This document shows positions 36,513 through 45,499 of a DNA stretch of 64,000 bases, piece after piece; position 1 is the stretch's first letter; the number at the start of each line of letters is the position of its first letter. This stretch comes from Oceanicola sp. D3. GTDB taxonomy: Bacteria > Pseudomonadota > Alphaproteobacteria > Rhodobacterales > Rhodobacteraceae. The stretch lies in contig NZ_CP040932.1 in NCBI RefSeq assembly GCF_006351965.1, positions 2,480,001-2,544,000 of the forward strand, written 5' to 3'. The translations under genes and the position numbers were made by a program. Below the pieces are notes generated by a model, which saw only the letters and a list, made by a program, of their open reading frames with translations, was not told the origin of the DNA and searched no databases.

Positions 36513-37400
36513 ATGACCCACGTTCGCAAAGCCGTCTTCCCCGTCGCCGGAATGGGCACCCGCTTCCTGCCCGCCACCAAATCGATTCCCAAGGAGATGC
36601 TCCCGCTAATCGACCGCCCGCTAATTCAATACGCGGTGGACGAGGCCCGCGAGGCCGGGATCGAGGAATTCATCTTTGTCACCGCCGCTGGCAAGGGAGC
36701 GCTGGAGGATTACTTCGATACCGCCGCCGCCCTGGAGCAGCGTCTCGAGGCCGCCGGCAAGGCCGATGCCCTCGCCGCGCTGGAGCGCACACGGATGCCC
36801 GAAGGCGCGCTCAGCTTCCTCCGCCAGCCCAACCCGCGCGGCCTCGGCCACGCCGTCCGGCTGGCCCGCAAGCTGGTGGGCGACGAGCCCTTCGCCGTGT
36901 TGCTCCCCGATGACGTGATCCGCGCCCGCCGCGGCGCGCTGGCCCAGATGGTCGAGGCTCATAGCCGCACCGGAGGCCACATGGTCGCCACCATGGATGT
37001 CCCGCGCACCAAGGTCTCGGCCTATGGTGTACTCGACGTTGCCGAGCGGCAAGGCCGGGTCGCGGTGGCCCGTGGCATGGTCGAGAAGCCCCGCGCCGAC
37101 GTGGCCCCCTCCACCAGCGCCGTGATCGGCCGCTACATCCTCGAGCCGTCGATCTTCGAAAAGCTCGACACCCTCGGCCCGGGTGCTGGTGGCGAGTTGC
37201 AGCTGACCGATGCGATTAACGCCGATCTGGCTCGCGCTGGCGTCTACGGCTACGCCTTTGAGGGCGAGCGGTTTGACTGCGGCTCGATCCAGGGCTTTGT
37301 GCAGGCCACCGCCGCTTTCGCGCTGGACCGCGCCGAACTGGCGGGCGAGCTTCGCGACTTTCTCGCCGAGCGCAGCACCCCCCTGCGCCAAGTCGCCTGA
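36513..37400 (+). CDS. galU: UTP-glucose-1-phosphate uridylyltransferase
   Basis: A 295-residue GalU. The N-terminal nucleotidyltransferase motif is FPVAGMGTRFLPATKSIPKE, followed by IDRPLIQYAVDEA, the PRGLGHAVRLA stretch, LLPDDVI with the metal aspartates, and YAFEGERFDCGS. It makes UDP-glucose for the EPS glycosyltransferases. It lies 54 bp after the fusion gene on the same strand. Confidence 0.96.
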   Translation: MTHVRKAVFPVAGMGTRFLPATKSIPKEMLPLIDRPLIQYAVDEAREAGIEEFIFVTAAGKGALEDYFDTAAALEQRLEAAGKADALAALERTRMPEGALSFLRQPNPRGLGHAVRLARKLVGDEPFAVLLPDDVIRARRGALAQMVEAHSRTGGHMVATMDVPRTKVSAYGVLDVAERQGRVAVARGMVEKPRADVAPSTSAVIGRYILEPSIFEKLDTLGPGAGGELQLTDAINADLARAGVYGYAFEGERFDCGSIQGFVQATAAFALDRAELAGELRDFLAERSTPLRQVA

Positions 37401-37473
37401 ACCCACCCTGCTCCAAAGGACAGATCCCTATCCGCCTGACCCTTTGGGTCGAGCGGGTAATCCGTGAGAAAGA

Positions 37474-38022
37474 GTGCCACAGGAAGGCCCCTGCGCCCGC
37501 GTGCTGGTCATCGCGCTCACCGCAAACGCGGTGGCCGAAGAGCGGCACGCGTTTCTCGCGGGCGGGATGGACGACATCGTAACCAAGCCGCTTTCCCGCG
37601 CGGCGCTGGAGCGGGTGATTGCGGATCACGCCGGTACGGGCGCGCCGGGACGTGGGCAGGCCCCCCCCGCAGTGGCGGGCAGCTACATCGACGGGTTGTG
37701 CGACACGCTGGGAGTGGAGGCGCTGAGCGGGCTGCTGGACCGCTTCGGTGAGGAAGTCGAGACGCTCGTCGGCTTTCTCGAACGCTCGGCCGAGGAAGAT
37801 TTGGCAGAGACCGCCGCCCGCACTCACAAGATCGCCGGCAGCGCAGCCACGCTCGGCGCGGTCGCCCTGCGATCGGCGCTCGTGACAATCGAGGAGGCCG
37901 CGAAAGCGGGTGATGGCACCGCCCTGCGCGACAGCATCGCCGCCCTGCCCCGGGTCTGGTCCGAGACGCGCCCTGCCCTCGTGGCCGAGCGGCGCAAGGC
38001 CCCCCGCCCGTCCGCAAGCTAG
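37474..38022 (+). pseudogene. Truncated hybrid-kinase tail: half receiver plus HPt domain
   Basis: The frame encodes ~182 residues. The first ~50 match only the C-terminal half of a receiver domain (VLVIALTANAVAEERHAFL, then MDDIVTKPL with the conserved Lys); the half holding the phosphoacceptor Asp is missing. The rest is an HPt domain with phosphoacceptor His in ARTHKIAGSAATLG. No kinase domain precedes it: galU ends only 73 bp upstream. The start would be a GTG at 37474. I read it as the remnant of a hybrid histidine kinase; the HPt part could still be functional if translated. Confidence 0.75.
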
Positions 38023-38029
38023 CCCGGGC

Positions 38030-39229
38030 TCAGGGCCGCAGGATTCCCAGCACCCGCCCGATCTCGGCCACGTTCGTCACCGTGCTGTCGTAACAGGCGA
38101 TGGAATCGCCGGGCAGCAGGAAGGGGTCGTAGTCGTCACGGTCGGCGCGGCGCAGCAGGTTCTCGATATCTCGCTCGATGACCACGGAGACCTTGGTGAT
38201 CGGGTTGCGCGAGAACAGCACCGACGAGCGGTTGGCGCTGGTCGCCCGTGCTCCACCAACGCAGTTGGTGTTCACCACCGCCTGCAGGTAGCGGGTGCCA
38301 TAGGGCACCTCGCGGGTCTCGCGCCCGATGGCCGAGGGCGCGTTGCCGGTGGCGGGCTGGGTGAGGTTGGACAGGAACAGCGAAATCCCCGGCGGGCTGA
38401 TCGGGCTGGGGCGCATCAGGTCTTCCTGAAAGCAGCCCCGGCTCGGCACGTTCACCTCGTCGCCGGTGAGCAGCATGATATCCACCGCGTTCTGCCCCTC
38501 GAAAACGCCGCGCATGTCGAGCGTGTAGAGCGTGCCGCCGCGGCGCACCTCGACGGCGGAAATGTCGGCATCGGGCCGCACGCCGCCCGCCGCCCGGAGC
38601 GCCGCTGACAGGTTGCGCCCCTCGGTCGAGGCGCCCAGCGCCTGCTGGCGACGACCATCTACCTGATCGCCGGGCACGCCGCCGATTTCCACCGCACGCG
38701 GCTCGAAGACGGCCCCCGAGACGCCCACGGTCACGGAGGCAAAGTCGGCCACGCGCACCGAGATGCGCGGGGTGTCGGCAAAGAAATCTCCGGCAAGGAG
38801 CAGGCGGGCAATATCGGCCTCGACCTGCGAGGTCAGCCTCCCCTGCGCCCGGATCGGCGCAAGGAAGGGCAGCTTCAGCGTGCCGTCGCGGGAGACCACG
38901 TAATCGCCATTGAAGGTTTCATCATCGCCCACGCGAATATTTACGAGGTCGTTGCGGGTGAGCCGCTCGCCTCGCAGCGCCGAAGCCGCCGCCACGCCGC
39001 TGCCCTTGCCGCCTGCACCGCCGCGCGGGGCGCGGCACTTTTGGGCGTTGATGGTGGCCGAACGGAGAAACTGCGCCTCATCCCGGCTGACGTCGGGCTG
39101 GCGATACTGCGCCTGATAGGCATCGCCCTCGGCAACCGGTTCGAGGTTGTCGGGCGCATCGAGCGCGGCGCAGCCCGCAAGGGCCAGCGCGGCAACGAGC
39201 GCCGTGGAAGACTTGAATACCTGCACCAT
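38030..39229 (-). CDS. Polysaccharide export outer-membrane lipoprotein (Wza/OPX family)
   Basis: A 399-residue lipoprotein. The signal sequence MVQVFKSSTALVAALALAGC ends in lipobox LAGC. The Poly_export domain includes VNIRVGDDETFNG, VSRDGTLKLPFLAPI and ISVRVADF, followed by SLBB-like repeats. It should form the outer-membrane channel for the polymer. The start is the ATG at 39229; a much longer reading through 41485 is antisense to glycosyltransferase genes and is rejected. It diverges from the flippase gene, with dyad C between. Confidence 0.9.
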   Translation of the reverse strand: MVQVFKSSTALVAALALAGCAALDAPDNLEPVAEGDAYQAQYRQPDVSRDEAQFLRSATINAQKCRAPRGGAGGKGSGVAAASALRGERLTRNDLVNIRVGDDETFNGDYVVSRDGTLKLPFLAPIRAQGRLTSQVEADIARLLLAGDFFADTPRISVRVADFASVTVGVSGAVFEPRAVEIGGVPGDQVDGRRQQALGASTEGRNLSAALRAAGGVRPDADISAVEVRRGGTLYTLDMRGVFEGQNAVDIMLLTGDEVNVPSRGCFQEDLMRPSPISPPGISLFLSNLTQPATGNAPSAIGRETREVPYGTRYLQAVVNTNCVGGARATSANRSSVLFSRNPITKVSVVIERDIENLLRRADRDDYDPFLLPGDSIACYDSTVTNVAEIGRVLGILRP

Positions 39230-39315
39230 CACTGCTTTCGCCTTGTCGCCTGCGGTTGAGTGATTGTTAAATCCTTCCCTCGCCCCGGTCGAGAGAGCGT
39301 CGGGCGCGTGCACCC

Positions 39316-39329
39316 TATCCGTTGGGATA
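39316..39329. promoter_or_regulatory. EPS dyad C (TATCC-N4-GGRTA)
   Basis: Reads TATCCGTTGGGATA, ~87 bp before the OPX lipoprotein start and ~102 bp before the divergent flippase start. It shares 12 of 14 positions with dyad A. Confidence 0.5.
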
Positions 39330-39430
39330 TGATGCACAACTGTTGCGCCTTTCACCTCTCCTTGGGCGCGCAAGACGGCGCGGTGAGACTGGCATAGACC
39401 TTGGTTACCAACCGTCAAGGGACCAGACAG

Positions 39431-40669
39431 ATGCTTACCACTCACGGAACATCTCGTATCGTGCACAACCTCCTCGCCTACGGGGCGTCGGAGGTTGCGG
39501 CCAAGGTCTCGCGGCTGTTGGTGGTCGTCGCCGTCGCCCGAACGCTCGATCTCGAGCAGATCGGTGTGGCGGCGGCGGCTCTTGCTGCTGCAGACATCCT
39601 GAAATCGCTCACCGAGAACGGCGTTGGCCAGCGCATCATCGCCGCGCCCGACGACGAGTTGAAGGCCACCTGCGCCACCGCCCACCGAATTTTCTGGGCG
39701 TGGTGCCTCGGCCTCTTCGTGCTGCAATCGGCGGTGGGCTTTGCACTCTATGCCGCTGGCGGCAGCCTCACCCTTCTGCTTCTGATCCTCCTGTTGGCGG
39801 GCGAATACCTCTTCATGCCGGGCGGTCTGGTGCAGACGGCGCTGGCCATGCGCGCCGGCAAGCTGCGCCAAACGGCGGCCATCTCCGGGGGCCAGATCGT
39901 GGCGGCCAACCTCATGTCGGCGGCGTTGGCGCTGGCCTGGCCCTCGGCGCTGGCGCTGATCTTGCCGCGCCTGCTCACCGCGCCCTTCTGGCTCGTCGCC
40001 ATGCGCCGCCTGCACCCCTGGTCTCCCGACCCGTCCGGCCCCCGGGCCCCGCTCGCGCCTTTCGCTCGTTTCGGCGCAGCGGTGCTCGGGGTAGAGCTGG
40101 TCAAGGCGCTTCGCATGCAGGCCGACAAGCTGATCGTCGGCACGCTCATGGGCGCCGAGGCACTGGGCCTTTACTTCATGGCCTTCAACGCCGGCCTCAG
40201 CCTGGCCACCTCCTTTTCCACCGCCTTCTCGACCGTGCTCTTTCCGCACCTCTGCACCAGCACCGACCGGGCGCAGGCACTGCGGCAGGCGATGGTGCTG
40301 GCCCTCGGCCTTATCACCCCCGCCGTGCTGGCGCAGGCGCTGCTGGCCCCGGTCTACGTGCCGCTGCTGCTCGGCGCCGGCTGGGAGGAGCTGCCCCAGA
40401 TCGTCTCGATCCTCTGCCTCGTCGCCATCCCCACCACCCTCTGGGCCGCCGCCGCCGGTTGGATGCGAGCGCAGGGCCGCGCAGGGGCCGAGTTCCGCGT
40501 GACCGCGCTGATGACCGCCGCGCTCATGCTCAACACCGCCGCCCTCGCGCCCTTCGGCCTGCTGCCCGTCGCCACCGGCTACGCCCTCACCGCCACGGTG
40601 GTGATGGTGCTGGCCTCGCTTCCCGCCCTCCACGCGGCCTTCGCCCGCCCCCACCTCGCAAAGGTCTGA
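39431..40669 (+). CDS. Wzx-type polysaccharide flippase (MATE/MOP superfamily)
   Basis: A 412-residue inner-membrane protein with about 11-12 hydrophobic segments. Typical elements are LLAYGASEVAAKVSRLLVVV at the start and FGAAVLGVELVKALRMQADK then LIVGTLMGAEALGLYFMAF in the middle. It should flip undecaprenyl-linked repeat units. The ATG at 39431 is preferred to a start at 39401. It is followed 3 bp later by a glycosyltransferase gene. Confidence 0.88.
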   Translation: MLTTHGTSRIVHNLLAYGASEVAAKVSRLLVVVAVARTLDLEQIGVAAAALAAADILKSLTENGVGQRIIAAPDDELKATCATAHRIFWAWCLGLFVLQSAVGFALYAAGGSLTLLLLILLLAGEYLFMPGGLVQTALAMRAGKLRQTAAISGGQIVAANLMSAALALAWPSALALILPRLLTAPFWLVAMRRLHPWSPDPSGPRAPLAPFARFGAAVLGVELVKALRMQADKLIVGTLMGAEALGLYFMAFNAGLSLATSFSTAFSTVLFPHLCTSTDRAQALRQAMVLALGLITPAVLAQALLAPVYVPLLLGAGWEELPQIVSILCLVAIPTTLWAAAAGWMRAQGRAGAEFRVTALMTAALMLNTAALAPFGLLPVATGYALTATVVMVLASLPALHAAFARPHLAKV

Positions 40670-40672
40670 CCC

Positions 40673-41593
40673 ATGCCTGCCATCTCCATCGTCATCCCCT
40701 GCTACAACGCCGAGGCGACCATACTCGCGACGCTCGAAAGCCTGCTGTGCCAGAGCTTTGCCGACTGGGAGGCCATCTGCATCGACGACGGTTCGACCGA
40801 TGCCACCATGACCCTCGTGCGCTCCGCCGCATGGCAAGATCCGCGCATCCGCCAAGTCGCCAACCTCGGAAAAGGCCCCAGCGTGGCCCGCAACGCCGGT
40901 GTTCTCCGCCACGCCACCGCGCCGCTGGTGGCCTTCTGCGATGCCGATGACCTCTGGCACCCGGAGAAACTGGCGCAGATCGTGGAGGCCTTCGACGACG
41001 AAGCAATCGACGCGGTCTACGGCCAGATCGAGTTTTTCCGCCACGCCCCCGGCGACAGCCGCGTGCGCTCCACCGTGCCCGCCGGGCCGTTGACCATCCC
41101 GATGCTGCTGGGCGAAAACCCGGTTTGCACCATGTCCAACCTCTCGGTCCGGCGCGCGACCTTCGCCGCCACAGGCGGGTTTGACAGCGCGATGGTCCAT
41201 AACGAAGACCTCGAGTGGCTGATCCGGCTGGTGGGTGACGGCGCCCGAGTCATCGGCCTGCCCGCGCTTCACACCTTCTACCGCACCAGCACCGGCGGGC
41301 TCTCCACCGACCTCGACGCCATGGCCGCAGGCCGTGCCACGGCACTGGAGACCGCCGCACGCTACGGCTTTGAACCGGATGAGGAGAGCCACGCCATCCA
41401 CGCCCGCTATCTCGCCCGCCGCGCCCTGCGGCTTGGGGGTGATCCGCGCGAGGCCCTGCGCCACGCCTTGGCCGGCCTGCGCCACAGCCCCGCAGGCTTC
41501 TTCTCGCCCGCCCGCCGCGGCCTGCTCACGCTCGCGGGGGCCGGCCTCGCGCCCGTCCTGCCGCGCCCCCTGCGCCGCGCACTCTTCTCCTGA
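40673..41593 (+). CDS. Family 2 glycosyltransferase (1)
   Basis: A 306-residue GT-A enzyme. The N-terminus ISIVIPCYNAEATILATLES is followed by CIDDGSTDATM and the metal-binding FCDADDLWHPEKL. It probably adds one sugar of the EPS repeat unit. It is a paralogue of the next gene: both share the DADDLWHPEKLA segment and overall length. No membrane segments. Confidence 0.93.
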   Translation: MPAISIVIPCYNAEATILATLESLLCQSFADWEAICIDDGSTDATMTLVRSAAWQDPRIRQVANLGKGPSVARNAGVLRHATAPLVAFCDADDLWHPEKLAQIVEAFDDEAIDAVYGQIEFFRHAPGDSRVRSTVPAGPLTIPMLLGENPVCTMSNLSVRRATFAATGGFDSAMVHNEDLEWLIRLVGDGARVIGLPALHTFYRTSTGGLSTDLDAMAAGRATALETAARYGFEPDEESHAIHARYLARRALRLGGDPREALRHALAGLRHSPAGFFSPARRGLLTLAGAGLAPVLPRPLRRALFS

Positions 41594-41616
41594 TCGCCCG
41601 CCAGAAAGGCCCTCCC

Positions 41617-42594
41617 ATGACCCTCGCCTCCATCATCGTTCCCGCCTTCAACGTCGAAGCCACCCTGGCCGAGACGCTGACCGCGCTGCTCGCCCAGACC
41701 CACCCGGACTTCGAGATCATCGTGGTCGACGACGGCTCGACCGACCGCACCCCGATGATCGCCCGCCGCTTTGCCCGCGATGCCCGTGTGCGCATTGTCC
41801 GCCAAGCCAACCGAGGCCTCGCCGGGGCGCGCAATTCGGGCATCGCCGCCGCGCGGGGCGAGGTGATCGGCTTCTGTGACGCCGATGACCTCTGGCACCC
41901 CGAAAAACTGGCCCGGCACGCGGCCCACCTGGCCGCCAATCCGCAGGTCGGCGTCAGCTACTCCGGCTCCGCACTGATCGACGAGGCCTCCCGCCCCCTC
42001 CGCACCGCCCAGCGTCCGCGCCTCACCGGGGTAGATGCCAGCACCATCTTCAAGCGCAACCCCATCGGCAACGGCTCCGCCCCGGTCATCCGCCGCGCCG
42101 TCTTCGACGAGATCGGCTACGCGCCTCGCCAAGAGCCCGGTCGTACATGGTTTTTCGACGAAACCTTCCGCCAGTCGGAAGATATCGAATGCTGGCTCCG
42201 CATCGCCCTCTCCACCTCCTGGCGCTTCGAGGGCATCGAGGGGCTGCTCACCCGCTATCGCGTCAATTCCGGCGGCCTCTCCGCCAACACCGAGCGCCAG
42301 CTGGCCGCCTGGGAGCGGATGGTCACCAAGCTCGCACCCCTCAACCCGGCCTTCTTCGAGGTCAACACCCCCGCCGCCCGCGCCTACCAGCTGCGCTACC
42401 TCGCCCGCCGGGCCATCTCCGACCGGGACGGCGCGCGCGCCCAAAGGCTCATCCGCGACGCCCTCTCCAAATCCCGCCTGCCGCTGCTCGAAGAGCCGGG
42501 CAAGACCCTCACCACCCTCGCGGCGGCCCTCGTGCTGCGCCTGATCGGCTCCGGCCGGAAACCCGTCACGCTCAGCGCAGAGCCCGCCCGATGA
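41617..42594 (+). CDS. Family 2 glycosyltransferase (2)
   Basis: A 325-residue GT-A enzyme with IIVPAFNVEATLAETLTALL, VVDDGSTDRTP and FCDADDLWHPEKLARH. It is similar in layout to the preceding gene, suggesting duplication followed by change of specificity. Its stop overlaps the ATG of the following GT4 gene (ATGA). Confidence 0.93.
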   Translation: MTLASIIVPAFNVEATLAETLTALLAQTHPDFEIIVVDDGSTDRTPMIARRFARDARVRIVRQANRGLAGARNSGIAAARGEVIGFCDADDLWHPEKLARHAAHLAANPQVGVSYSGSALIDEASRPLRTAQRPRLTGVDASTIFKRNPIGNGSAPVIRRAVFDEIGYAPRQEPGRTWFFDETFRQSEDIECWLRIALSTSWRFEGIEGLLTRYRVNSGGLSANTERQLAAWERMVTKLAPLNPAFFEVNTPAARAYQLRYLARRAISDRDGARAQRLIRDALSKSRLPLLEEPGKTLTTLAAALVLRLIGSGRKPVTLSAEPAR

Positions 42595-43577
42595 CCCGCC
42601 CCCGCATCCTCCATCTCGTCGACGACGCAACCGCTGGCGGCGTCATGCGCGTGCTCGATTACCTCGTCACCTCGCCCGAGTTGGCTGAACAGGCCGATCA
42701 CACGCTGCGCCACGTGCCTCGTGGCGGCCTGCGCCTTGGCCGTCTCGATGCGGATATGATCGTCTCTCACCTTGCGGTAAGCTGGCGCTCGCTACCCATG
42801 CTGGCCCTGCTCCGACTTCGGAACCCTCACGCCCGGCTGGTCCATGTCGAGCACAGCTACACCGAGGGCTTCGTGAACCAATGCGTCCGCCGCAAGGGCC
42901 GTTTCGCCTTCCTCCTCCGCACCGCCTACCGCCTGTTCGACCGGGTGGTCGCGGTGAGCCGGGCACAGGGCAAATGGCTCATCCGGAGCGGTGCCGTCAC
43001 CCCGGGCCGCCTCGCCATCATCCCCTCCTGCGTCGACCTTTCGGCCTTCCGCGCCCTGCCCCGGCGCTCCGGCCCCATCCGCACTTTCGGCGCCATCGGC
43101 CGGCTCGACCCTCAAAAGGGCTTCGACACGCTGATTGCCGCCTTTCGCACGATCCCGGAGCCGAACCTCTCCCTGCACATCTACGGCGAGGGCCCCGAGG
43201 AGGCGCGGCTCCGCTCACTCGCTGCTGGTGATGGGCGCATCGTCTTCAAGGGCCGGGCCGTCAACCCTTGCGACGCCTTCGCCGCGGTCGATGCCGTCGC
43301 CATGCCCTCCCGCTGGGAAGCCTACGGCCTTGTCGCAATCGAAGCCCGCGCAGCAGGACGCGCCCTGCTGGTGCAAGGCGTAGACGGTCTGACCGACCAC
43401 CTGCCACTCGGAGCGCACGTGGCCGAGGAGCGCACAAGCTCCGCATGGGCCAATCTGATGCAAGCTGTTGCAGCAGGCACAGCGCAGCCTCCCGTGTCCG
43501 AACCCACGTCGGTCTTTCGGCTTGAAGAACGTTTCTTAAGCGAGTGGAACAGGCTCATCTCTGAATTCCGGCTTTAG
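42591..43577 (+). CDS. Family 4 glycosyltransferase
   Basis: A 328-residue GT-B enzyme. The N-terminus ILHLVDDATAGGVMRVLDYL is followed by a linker IIPSCVDLSAF, then FGAIGRLDPQKGFDTLIAAF, IYGEGPEEARL and the donor-site PSRWEAYGLVAIEARAAG. It is the last gene of the rightward EPS glycosyltransferase run. An open frame extends far upstream inside the previous gene; the ATG at 42591 is the supported start. Confidence 0.93.
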   Translation: MTRPRILHLVDDATAGGVMRVLDYLVTSPELAEQADHTLRHVPRGGLRLGRLDADMIVSHLAVSWRSLPMLALLRLRNPHARLVHVEHSYTEGFVNQCVRRKGRFAFLLRTAYRLFDRVVAVSRAQGKWLIRSGAVTPGRLAIIPSCVDLSAFRALPRRSGPIRTFGAIGRLDPQKGFDTLIAAFRTIPEPNLSLHIYGEGPEEARLRSLAAGDGRIVFKGRAVNPCDAFAAVDAVAMPSRWEAYGLVAIEARAAGRALLVQGVDGLTDHLPLGAHVAEERTSSAWANLMQAVAAGTAQPPVSEPTSVFRLEERFLSEWNRLISEFRL

Positions 43578-43684
43578 GGAACGCGAGCCGTCAATTCATT
43601 ACCCTATGACGAGACAAGCCCAACACGTGCATCGTTCCCACAAGCTAGCTAATGGCTGCGTCGTGCTTGCAACAAACCTGAAAC

Positions 43685-43900
43685 AGCGAGCCTCAGAACC
43701 AACCCCCTCACATTCGACACCTGCCACCGCCCCCGCCGCCGGGTGAGGATCCCACGGGCATTCAGCTCCGCCGCAATCACACGCAGCGACACACGTCCCT
43801 CCGCCCGGATTTGCGCGATTACCTCAGCCAGCCCCGCCGCGGACTGGTCTGCGTTCCACGTCACCGTCGCCCTGAGAGCCACACCGCCCTCCCCTGCCGG
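43685..43900 (-). pseudogene. Serine recombinase C-terminal fragment
   Basis: About 70 residues match the C-terminus of the intact recombinase at 58451-59155: AGEGGVALRATVTWNADQ, then GLAEVIAQIRAEGRVSL and ELNARGILTRRRGRWQVSNV. DNA similarity is also high by eye. The catalytic domain is absent: similarity stops abruptly at ~43900, where sequence from an unrelated gene begins. It is a dead remnant of an integrated element. Confidence 0.85.
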
Positions 43901-43913
43901 GAATGGCGAACGG

Positions 43914-44186
43914 ATCGATGTCGAGACGGCATTTAAGAACCCCAAGCACCCGTTCCGCATCGCAATCGTCTGTGCGATGTGGCTGACCGGCTCCGACGTG
44001 GAATGCCTGTCGACGCTCTATATTGACCAGCCGATGAAGGCCCACACACTGATGCAGGCCATAGCGCGCGCGAACAGGGCGTATCCTGGAAAGGATTGCG
44101 GCCTGATTGTCGACTACAATGGAATGCTAGCCAGCCTGCGAGCAGCGCTCGCGCAATACGCGCTCGGTGATGATGGCACAGGCGGC
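43914..44186 (+). pseudogene. Type I restriction HsdR fragment
   Basis: About 90 residues match the helicase core of HsdR-type restriction subunits: HPFRIAIVCAMWLTGSDV, CLSTLYIDQPMKAHTLMQA, IARANRAYPGKDCGLIVDY (motif VI region) and ALAQYALGDDGTGG. Everything upstream and downstream of this piece is missing, and it directly abuts the recombinase fragment on the opposite strand. Not functional. Confidence 0.82.
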
Positions 44187-44420
44187 CTAGGGCCGTTCGC
44201 TGATCGTTCGATCCGGGTTCCAGCGGCTTGGCGAGCGGAACTGCAAATCCCGCCCAGTGCGTCCCCACTCTAAGCCTAATGATTTCAGTAGCATGCCGCT
44301 CTGAACCGAACCGCGCACGGTTAACAGGTCAGGAGAATATTGGCCCTGAGAGACTGCTTCCGAGGCTCTTGGCACCGGGGCCGGTTAACTGCCCGTCCCG
44401 CACATTCCTCGAGAACAACT
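44187..44420. other. Degraded intergenic DNA
   Basis: No supportable gene. It lies between the hsdR fragment and the right repeat copy and is probably debris of an integrated element. Confidence 0.5.
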
Positions 44421-44509
44421 GAAAAATCCGGCCGCAGCCGGATGGGGAGAACGCTTTGGCGGGGGCAAGTGGCGGAGGGAACGGGACTGGTGTCGAACCT
44501 TCTCCTTCG
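44421..44509 (+). repeat. Direct repeat, right copy (tRNA-3'-end-like)
   Basis: Second copy of the block at 30551-30636, same orientation, beginning GAAAAATCCGGCCGC and containing GGATGGGGAGAA and TGGCGGAGGGA. On the minus strand, 44470-44499 again has TTCGA and ends CTCCGCCA. It sits beside the recombinase and hsdR fragments, which fits an attachment-site or element-end origin. Confidence 0.7.
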
Positions 44510-44659
44510 TTGGCGCCCGTAAATCCGTGCATGAACAGTCCAGTTCTCGTGCAAGCAAACTGCACACCGGACGGCCATCATTGGAAGGCGACAGATCTAC
44601 GTAGCGCTTCAAAAGCGGGACTCGGTATCCACTCCGTACGTACTTTGCCCTTCGGAACC

Positions 44660-45499
44660 TTAAGTCTTCTCTTCATATACGACGACACCACACCCCGTGA
44701 CGGCGGGAAATGTGTAATAAGAGTAGGCTTCCAGTACGTTTTTCGAGAGAGCGCCTCGCATCGCGAACCAGATCGCCAGTTCCGACGCCTCGGTGCCTCC
44801 AAACCGCATGAACTCTTCTTGCGGCGTGTCGATGAGCATCTGCGGATCATTTCCCAAATGGCGCAGGAACCACCTATCGAGCCCCTCGTTCGCGATTCCG
44901 AAGCGTGCTCCGCTGATCTGATGTGACATGCCACCGGTGCCCACCACAACCACCCTTTCATCGCCGGGCATGGCACGGATCGCCGCTCCGATCGCCCGGC
45001 CCAAGTCCCATAGCCGTTGGTTGGTCGGGATCGGGTGGCGCACCATGTTCACAGCCACGGGGCAAACCGGTACCTGCCAGGGCGCGTCGAACAGGTAGGG
45101 CAACCACGAGTAAATCCCGTGATCGACCGAGAGGTCCTGGCAGACAGTCAGGTCGAACCCGCCGCGCACGAGGCGTTCCGTCATGTGCAGCGACATGGCC
45201 GTATCGCCCAGAAGGTCGGGGTAAGGACGCGGGCCCCAACCCTCGTCCGCCTGCGGGTAGCGTTCTGAAACGCCGATGGCCAAGGTCGGACAGGCGGAAA
45301 AATCGAAATGGTTGAGATGATCGTTGTAGACGATCATCAGCCGGTCGGGCGCCACGCGCTCCAGCCAGTCCTTCACTGGCCGCGTGCCTTCGAACCACGG
45401 TTGCCACTGCGGTGCCCATGCGCCCGCCATACCCTTATCGAACTCCAGCCCCATCGAAGGCGTGTGCGAAATGCCGAAGCCACCGACGATGCGCGCCAT
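44660..45499 (-). CDS. ligB: Extradiol ring-cleavage dioxygenase, LigB-type catalytic subunit
   Basis: A 279-residue class III extradiol dioxygenase related to protocatechuate 4,5-dioxygenase beta. Iron ligands fit H12 in GGFGISHTPS and the His of YNDHLNHFDF; the catalytic His is in VGTGGMSHQISG. It should open a catechol-like ring next to the diol. Its ATG overlaps the stop of the LigA-type gene (ATGA), as expected for an alpha-beta pair. It is the last gene of the leftward operon. Substrate (protocatechuate, gallate or a methylated analogue) cannot be told from sequence. Confidence 0.9.
   Translation of the reverse strand: MARIVGGFGISHTPSMGLEFDKGMAGAWAPQWQPWFEGTRPVKDWLERVAPDRLMIVYNDHLNHFDFSACPTLAIGVSERYPQADEGWGPRPYPDLLGDTAMSLHMTERLVRGGFDLTVCQDLSVDHGIYSWLPYLFDAPWQVPVCPVAVNMVRHPIPTNQRLWDLGRAIGAAIRAMPGDERVVVVGTGGMSHQISGARFGIANEGLDRWFLRHLGNDPQMLIDTPQEEFMRFGGTEASELAIWFAMRGALSKNVLEAYSYYTFPAVTGCGVVVYEEKT

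Noticed and set aside
38030-41485. A very long leftward open frame of 1151 codons
   Set aside because: Only its last ~400 codons encode the OPX lipoprotein. The rest is antisense to the flippase and glycosyltransferase genes, with shadow-like composition and no domain.
43914-44186. Active type I restriction-modification system
   Set aside because: Only ~90 residues of HsdR remain and no hsdM or hsdS is present.
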